Assembly (NCBI RefSeq): GCF_003201815.1
Contig: NZ_QJKB01000003.1
Span: forward strand, 1-64,000
Direction of reading: 5' to 3'
DNA: 64,000 nt
From: Undibacterium pigrum
GTDB lineage: Bacteria > Pseudomonadota > Gammaproteobacteria > Burkholderiales > Burkholderiaceae_D
Below are positions 60,790 to 64,000 of this stretch, in pieces. Both the position numbers and the translations under genes were made by a program. Each line of letters starts with the position of its first letter. The first letter of the stretch is position 1. The notes under the pieces are model-generated. The model was not told where the DNA came from. It was given only the letters and a program-made list of their open reading frames with translations, and made no database searches.

Positions 60790-62175
60790 ATGACAAAACA
60801 AACTGATCCCGCAGTACTTGCGTTGATTGGCAATACCCCTATGGTCAAAGTCACCCGCTTTGATACGGGGCTGTGTGAATTATTCCTCAAACTGGAATCA
60901 CAAAACCCTGGCGGCTCCATCAAGGACCGCATAGGCAGGTCGATGATAGAAACTGCAGAACGCGAAGGTCGCCTGCAGGCAGGCGGCACCGTAATCGAAG
61001 CCACGGCTGGTAATACAGGTCTGGGTCTGGCACTGGTAGCGCGTGCCAAGGGTTACCGCGTAGTACTGGTGGTACCGGACAAGATGTCCACAGAAAAAAT
61101 CCTGCACCTGAAAGCCATGGGTGCAGAAGTCCACATCACGCGCTCTGATGTGGGCAAGGGGCACCCTGAGTATTATCAGGACTATGCAGCACGCCTGGCC
61201 AAAGAGATACCTGGCTCCTATTTTGCCGACCAGTTCAATAACACGACCAACCCGCTCGCACATGAAACCACGACGGGACCAGAAATCTGGGCGCAGACTG
61301 ACCACAGAATCGACGCCATCGTCGTCGGCGTAGGTTCGGGCGGCACGCTGACTGGCCTGACACGTTATTTCAACAAGGTCCAGCCCGCGCTGGAATTTGT
61401 ACTGGCTGATCCCAAAGGTTCGATACTGACTGAGTATGTAGAGACAGGCAATATCAATGAAGTCAGCGGTTCCTGGGCGGTAGAAGGCATAGGTGAAGAT
61501 TTCATTCCTGGCATTGCCGACCTCAGCTCTGTCAAACATGCCTATACGATTGACGATGCCGAGAGCTTTGGCACCGCACGTGAACTGCTGCGCGCAGAAG
61601 GCATACTAGCCGGTTCTTCTACCGGCACCCTGCTGGCCGCAGCTCTGCGCTATTGCCGCGCCCAGACTACACCCAAGCGTGTTGTCACCTTTGTCTGTGA
61701 CACTGGCACACGCTATCTGTCCAAGGTGTATAACGATAACTGGATGACAGACCAGGGCTTGCTCAAGCGTAAAAACTATAACGATCTGCGCGATATCATC
61801 AGCCGCCGTTACGATGAAGGCGGCGTCATCAGCGTCAATGCCAGCGACACCCTGATGGTGGCGTTCAACCGCATGCGCAGTGCCGATATCTCACAACTGC
61901 CTGTCATACGTGATGGCGCGATTATCGGTATCATTGATGAATCAGACCTGCTGTTAAAAGTATCAGCCGATGCCAGCCTGTTCCGCAGTGCCGTAGAAGA
62001 CACCATGACCAGCCAGATAGAAACCCTGGCACCGGATGCGAGCATCGCTGCTTTACGCGCAACACTGGACCGCGGCCTGGTTGCCATCATTGCAGCCGAA
62101 CAGCCGGAAAAACAGTTTTATGGCCTGATTACCCGCTTTGACCTCCTTAACCATATGCGCAGGACACTTTCATGA
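60790..62175 (+). CDS. cbs: Cystathionine beta-synthase (PLP domain plus CBS pair)
   Basis: 461 residues from the ATG at 60790, with GGAG 10 bases upstream; the frame upstream is not protein-like. The fold-type II PLP domain (1-320) has the catalytic Lys45 in GGSIKDR and the phosphate-binding TAGNTG (72-77). Two C-terminal CBS domains (about 335-455) follow, as in animal cystathionine beta-synthases but without the heme domain. It condenses serine and homocysteine to cystathionine; cysteine synthase is less likely because of the CBS pair and the partner gene. The next gene overlaps by ATGA, giving an operon for reverse transsulfuration. Confidence 0.9.
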   Translation: MTKQTDPAVLALIGNTPMVKVTRFDTGLCELFLKLESQNPGGSIKDRIGRSMIETAEREGRLQAGGTVIEATAGNTGLGLALVARAKGYRVVLVVPDKMSTEKILHLKAMGAEVHITRSDVGKGHPEYYQDYAARLAKEIPGSYFADQFNNTTNPLAHETTTGPEIWAQTDHRIDAIVVGVGSGGTLTGLTRYFNKVQPALEFVLADPKGSILTEYVETGNINEVSGSWAVEGIGEDFIPGIADLSSVKHAYTIDDAESFGTARELLRAEGILAGSSTGTLLAAALRYCRAQTTPKRVVTFVCDTGTRYLSKVYNDNWMTDQGLLKRKNYNDLRDIISRRYDEGGVISVNASDTLMVAFNRMRSADISQLPVIRDGAIIGIIDESDLLLKVSADASLFRSAVEDTMTSQIETLAPDASIAALRATLDRGLVAIIAAEQPEKQFYGLITRFDLLNHMRRTLS

Positions 62176-63365
62176 GCTATCCCGAATACAAGAAGCCTAC
62201 CCATCCGCAAGCCTTTGGCACGCGTGTCATCCACGCCGGGCAGTTCCCTGACCCGGTCACGGGTGCCATCATGCCGCCTATCTATGCAACCTCCACCTTC
62301 GTGCAGGACAGCCCAGGTGTCCACAAGGGCCTGGACTATGGCCGCTCGCACAATCCTACCCGCTGGGCGCTGGAACGCGCCGTAGCTGACCTCGAAGGCG
62401 GCGCGCAGGCATTTGCCTTTGCCTCTGGTCTGGCAGCGATAGCCACTGTGCTGGAAATCGTCGACAGTGGCGCTCATATCATCGCCGGTGATGATATGTA
62501 TGGCGGCAGCTACCGTCTGTTTGAACGCGTGCGCAAACGCAGTGCTGGCCTGCAGTTCACTTATGTGGACATGACCAAGCCAGAAGAAGTGCTGGCCGCG
62601 ATACGCCCTGACACCAAAATGCTGTGGGTAGAAACACCGACCAACCCCATGCTGAAACTGGCTGATCTGCGCGCCATTGCCAAGATTTGCCGCGAGCACA
62701 ATATCATCGCCGTGGCTGACAATACCTTTGCCAGCCCCAAGGTACAACGTCCACTGGAACTGGGTTTCGATATCGTCGTCCATTCCATGACCAAATACCT
62801 GAATGGTCACTCGGATATCATCGGCGGTGTTGCCATCGTTGGTGGCGAAGCACATCAGGCTGACTGGCGTGAGCGTCTGGGCTTTTTGCAAAATTCCGTT
62901 GGTGCGATCGCCAGCCCTTTCGACAGCTTCCTCGCCTTGCGCGGTATCAAAACGCTCAATATCCGCGTTGAACGCCATAACTCAAATGGCCTGGACCTCG
63001 CACGCTGGCTGGAAAAACAGCCCAAGGTCAAGAAGGTCTATTACCCGGGTCTGGCAAGCCACCCGCAACATGAGCTGGCCAAACAGCAGATGGATGGCTT
63101 TGGCGGCATCATTTCCATAGAACTCGATACCGACCTGGCAGGCGCACGCCGCTTCCTGGAACGTTGCGAAGTATTCGCCCTGGCCGAGAGCCTGGGTGGC
63201 GTAGAAAGCCTGATAGAACATCCGGCCATCATGACGCATGCAACGATTCCTGCAGAGCAAAGAGCCAGGCTGGGTATCACAGATTCATTCATACGCCTGT
63301 CAGTAGGTATAGAAGATGTGGAAGACTTGAGGCAGGATTTGCAGTCTGCTCTCGATGCTGTTTGA
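62172..63365 (+). CDS. Cystathionine gamma-lyase / gamma-synthase family PLP enzyme
   Basis: 397 residues of the Cys/Met metabolism PLP family (fold type I). Catalytic Lys208 lies in HSMTKYLNGHSD, the substrate and PLP contacts in YGRSHNPTRWALERAV and DNTFASP. The residues alone do not separate gamma-lyase from gamma-synthase, but the cystathionine beta-synthase gene overlapping it by 4 bp makes lyase (cystathionine to cysteine, 2-oxobutyrate and ammonia) more likely. A hairpin terminator follows. Confidence 0.9.
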   Translation: MSYPEYKKPTHPQAFGTRVIHAGQFPDPVTGAIMPPIYATSTFVQDSPGVHKGLDYGRSHNPTRWALERAVADLEGGAQAFAFASGLAAIATVLEIVDSGAHIIAGDDMYGGSYRLFERVRKRSAGLQFTYVDMTKPEEVLAAIRPDTKMLWVETPTNPMLKLADLRAIAKICREHNIIAVADNTFASPKVQRPLELGFDIVVHSMTKYLNGHSDIIGGVAIVGGEAHQADWRERLGFLQNSVGAIASPFDSFLALRGIKTLNIRVERHNSNGLDLARWLEKQPKVKKVYYPGLASHPQHELAKQQMDGFGGIISIELDTDLAGARRFLERCEVFALAESLGGVESLIEHPAIMTHATIPAEQRARLGITDSFIRLSVGIEDVEDLRQDLQSALDAV

Positions 63366-63391
63366 TCAAACTTTGATTAAGCTATAATTGA

Positions 63392-63418
63392 CAAGCCCGG
63401 CATAGACAACCGGGCTTG
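63392..63418. terminator. Hairpin between converging genes
   Basis: CAAGCCCGG and CCGGGCTTG pair around a 9-base loop. The T-run is short, but the position between converging stops supports a terminator. Confidence 0.75.
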
Positions 63419-63425
63419 CCATGTT

Positions 63426-64000
63426 TTACTCGCGATACCAGTCAGGTAAAAAACTTCTACTACCGCTGACTCGCTGATATTTTCCTTTGGCTTCATCATA
63501 GTGAAATACCATGGTGGAACGAGGGGCACTAGGGATGACCTCATAGCTCGTGAAGTATTCGCCATTGGCATCGGGTAAGTCGTGACGTTCTATTTCGCGA
63601 TACTCAAACATCTTTGCATTTGCACTCAATACGATTTCCCCGGGCAAGTCTTTGCCTGGCTTAAGCTCCAGCTTGACCTGTATGTCCAGGCAATTACCAT
63701 CCCTCCCCTCCCTATCATTCAAACGCACACGTTCAGGCTTGCCTGGTGCTTTCTTCATACGCCTGGTGCAATCGGCATGATTGAATTCTTTCATGAGCAA
63801 CATGAAATCCTGGTTTTCAGGCAAGAGAGTTGTGATCTGATGCTGTCTCAGCATATACAGTCTGGCGAGTACATCAGTTTCACCTCTTTGAGATTGACTA
63901 TATTCAATCAATAATCCCTGCCTGGCTGGTGCCAGTTCGATGATTTTTACTGCTTTGATTTCCTGCACAGACCGCAAGCTGTCGATGTCATCCTGCCTGG
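63426..64000 (-). CDS. Hypothetical protein, 5' end outside the window
   Basis: The frame is open to the window edge; about 190 C-terminal residues are visible, and the TTG at 63977 is internal. The part LARLYMLRQHQITTLLPENQ, then LMKEFNHADCTRRMKKAPG and VKLELKPGKDLPGEIVLSAN, is mixed alpha/beta with many charged residues. I see no signal peptide or known motif in the visible part and do not recognise the family. The end YQRVSGSRSFLPDWYRE faces the terminator of the converging cystathionine gene. Confidence 0.6.
   Translation of the reverse strand, partial: RQDDIDSLRSVQEIKAVKIIELAPARQGLLIEYSQSQRGETDVLARLYMLRQHQITTLLPENQDFMLLMKEFNHADCTRRMKKAPGKPERVRLNDREGRDGNCLDIQVKLELKPGKDLPGEIVLSANAKMFEYREIERHDLPDANGEYFTSYEVIPSAPRSTMVFHYDEAKGKYQRVSGSRSFLPDWYRE

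Noticed and set aside
63362-63388. TTGATC and TATAAT promoter-like pair after the cystathionine gene
   Set aside because: The spacing is only 15 bp and no rightward gene follows in the window.

Overview
The window looks like a piece of a betaproteobacterial chromosome (Burkholderiales, Oxalobacteraceae; Undibacterium, Duganella or Collimonas relatives are the closest match I can suggest). Reasons: medium GC, a glucokinase fused to an RpiR-type regulator (typical of Burkholderiales), a pcm-rhodanese-tolC run behind an RND pump, and many TonB-dependent receptors. The taxon is an inference. I see no tRNA, rRNA, CRISPR array, transposase or phage gene.

Layout. 1-0.85 kb: two ExbD-type proteins with a palindromic repeat between them. 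0.9-6.3 kb: metabolic and hypothetical genes (VOC protein, class IV aminotransferase, LysR next to a TSUP exporter, alpha/beta hydrolase). 6.4-21.4 kb: an alpha-glucan (maltodextrin) locus read leftward, with TonB receptor, flavin-halogenase-like protein, antiporter, sugar MFS transporter, GH13, GH31, glucokinase-RpiR, and a membrane-bound AraC-type regulator at its end. TGTA-rich 15-bp palindromes lie upstream of the transporter and the receptor. 22-30 kb: PhzF-like protein, small membrane protein, two tandem paralogous TonB receptors, AraC-type regulator, PF10118-type hydrolase.

30-37.5 kb: leftward TetR-adaptor-RND-pcm-rhodanese-TolC efflux block. 37.5-39.6 kb: gene-poor stretch with a small membrane protein and a stand-alone PtsN-like protein. 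39.6-44 kb: PepSY protein, TonB receptor and DUF2946-type protein, probably metal or siderophore uptake. 44.3 kb: outer-membrane phospholipase A. 45.5-56.3 kb: a second sugar locus, apparently for beta-glucosides: LacI regulator, second halogenase-like protein, TonB receptor, GH1 beta-glucosidase and MFS transporter. It carries at least seven near-identical LacI-type operators (TGAAAACGTTTTCA type), and a cache-domain protein and a DUF6882-type protein lie inside it.

56.4-60.2 kb: the most unusual cluster. An E1/ThiF-nitroreductase fusion is translationally coupled to a FeeM-like N-acyl amino acid synthase, with a TetR regulator upstream that has a perfect 21-bp palindrome in front of it. I infer a small lipo-amino-acid or modified-peptide pathway under ligand control. 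60.8-63.4 kb: cystathionine beta-synthase and a cystathionine gamma-lyase/synthase overlapping by 4 bp (transsulfuration). The window ends inside a hypothetical gene.

The two sugar loci share one design: outer-membrane TonB import, periplasmic or cytoplasmic glycosidase, MFS uptake, dedicated regulator, and a PrnA-like flavoprotein beside the receptor. The last partner has no obvious chemical role in sugar use and is the main recurring puzzle here.
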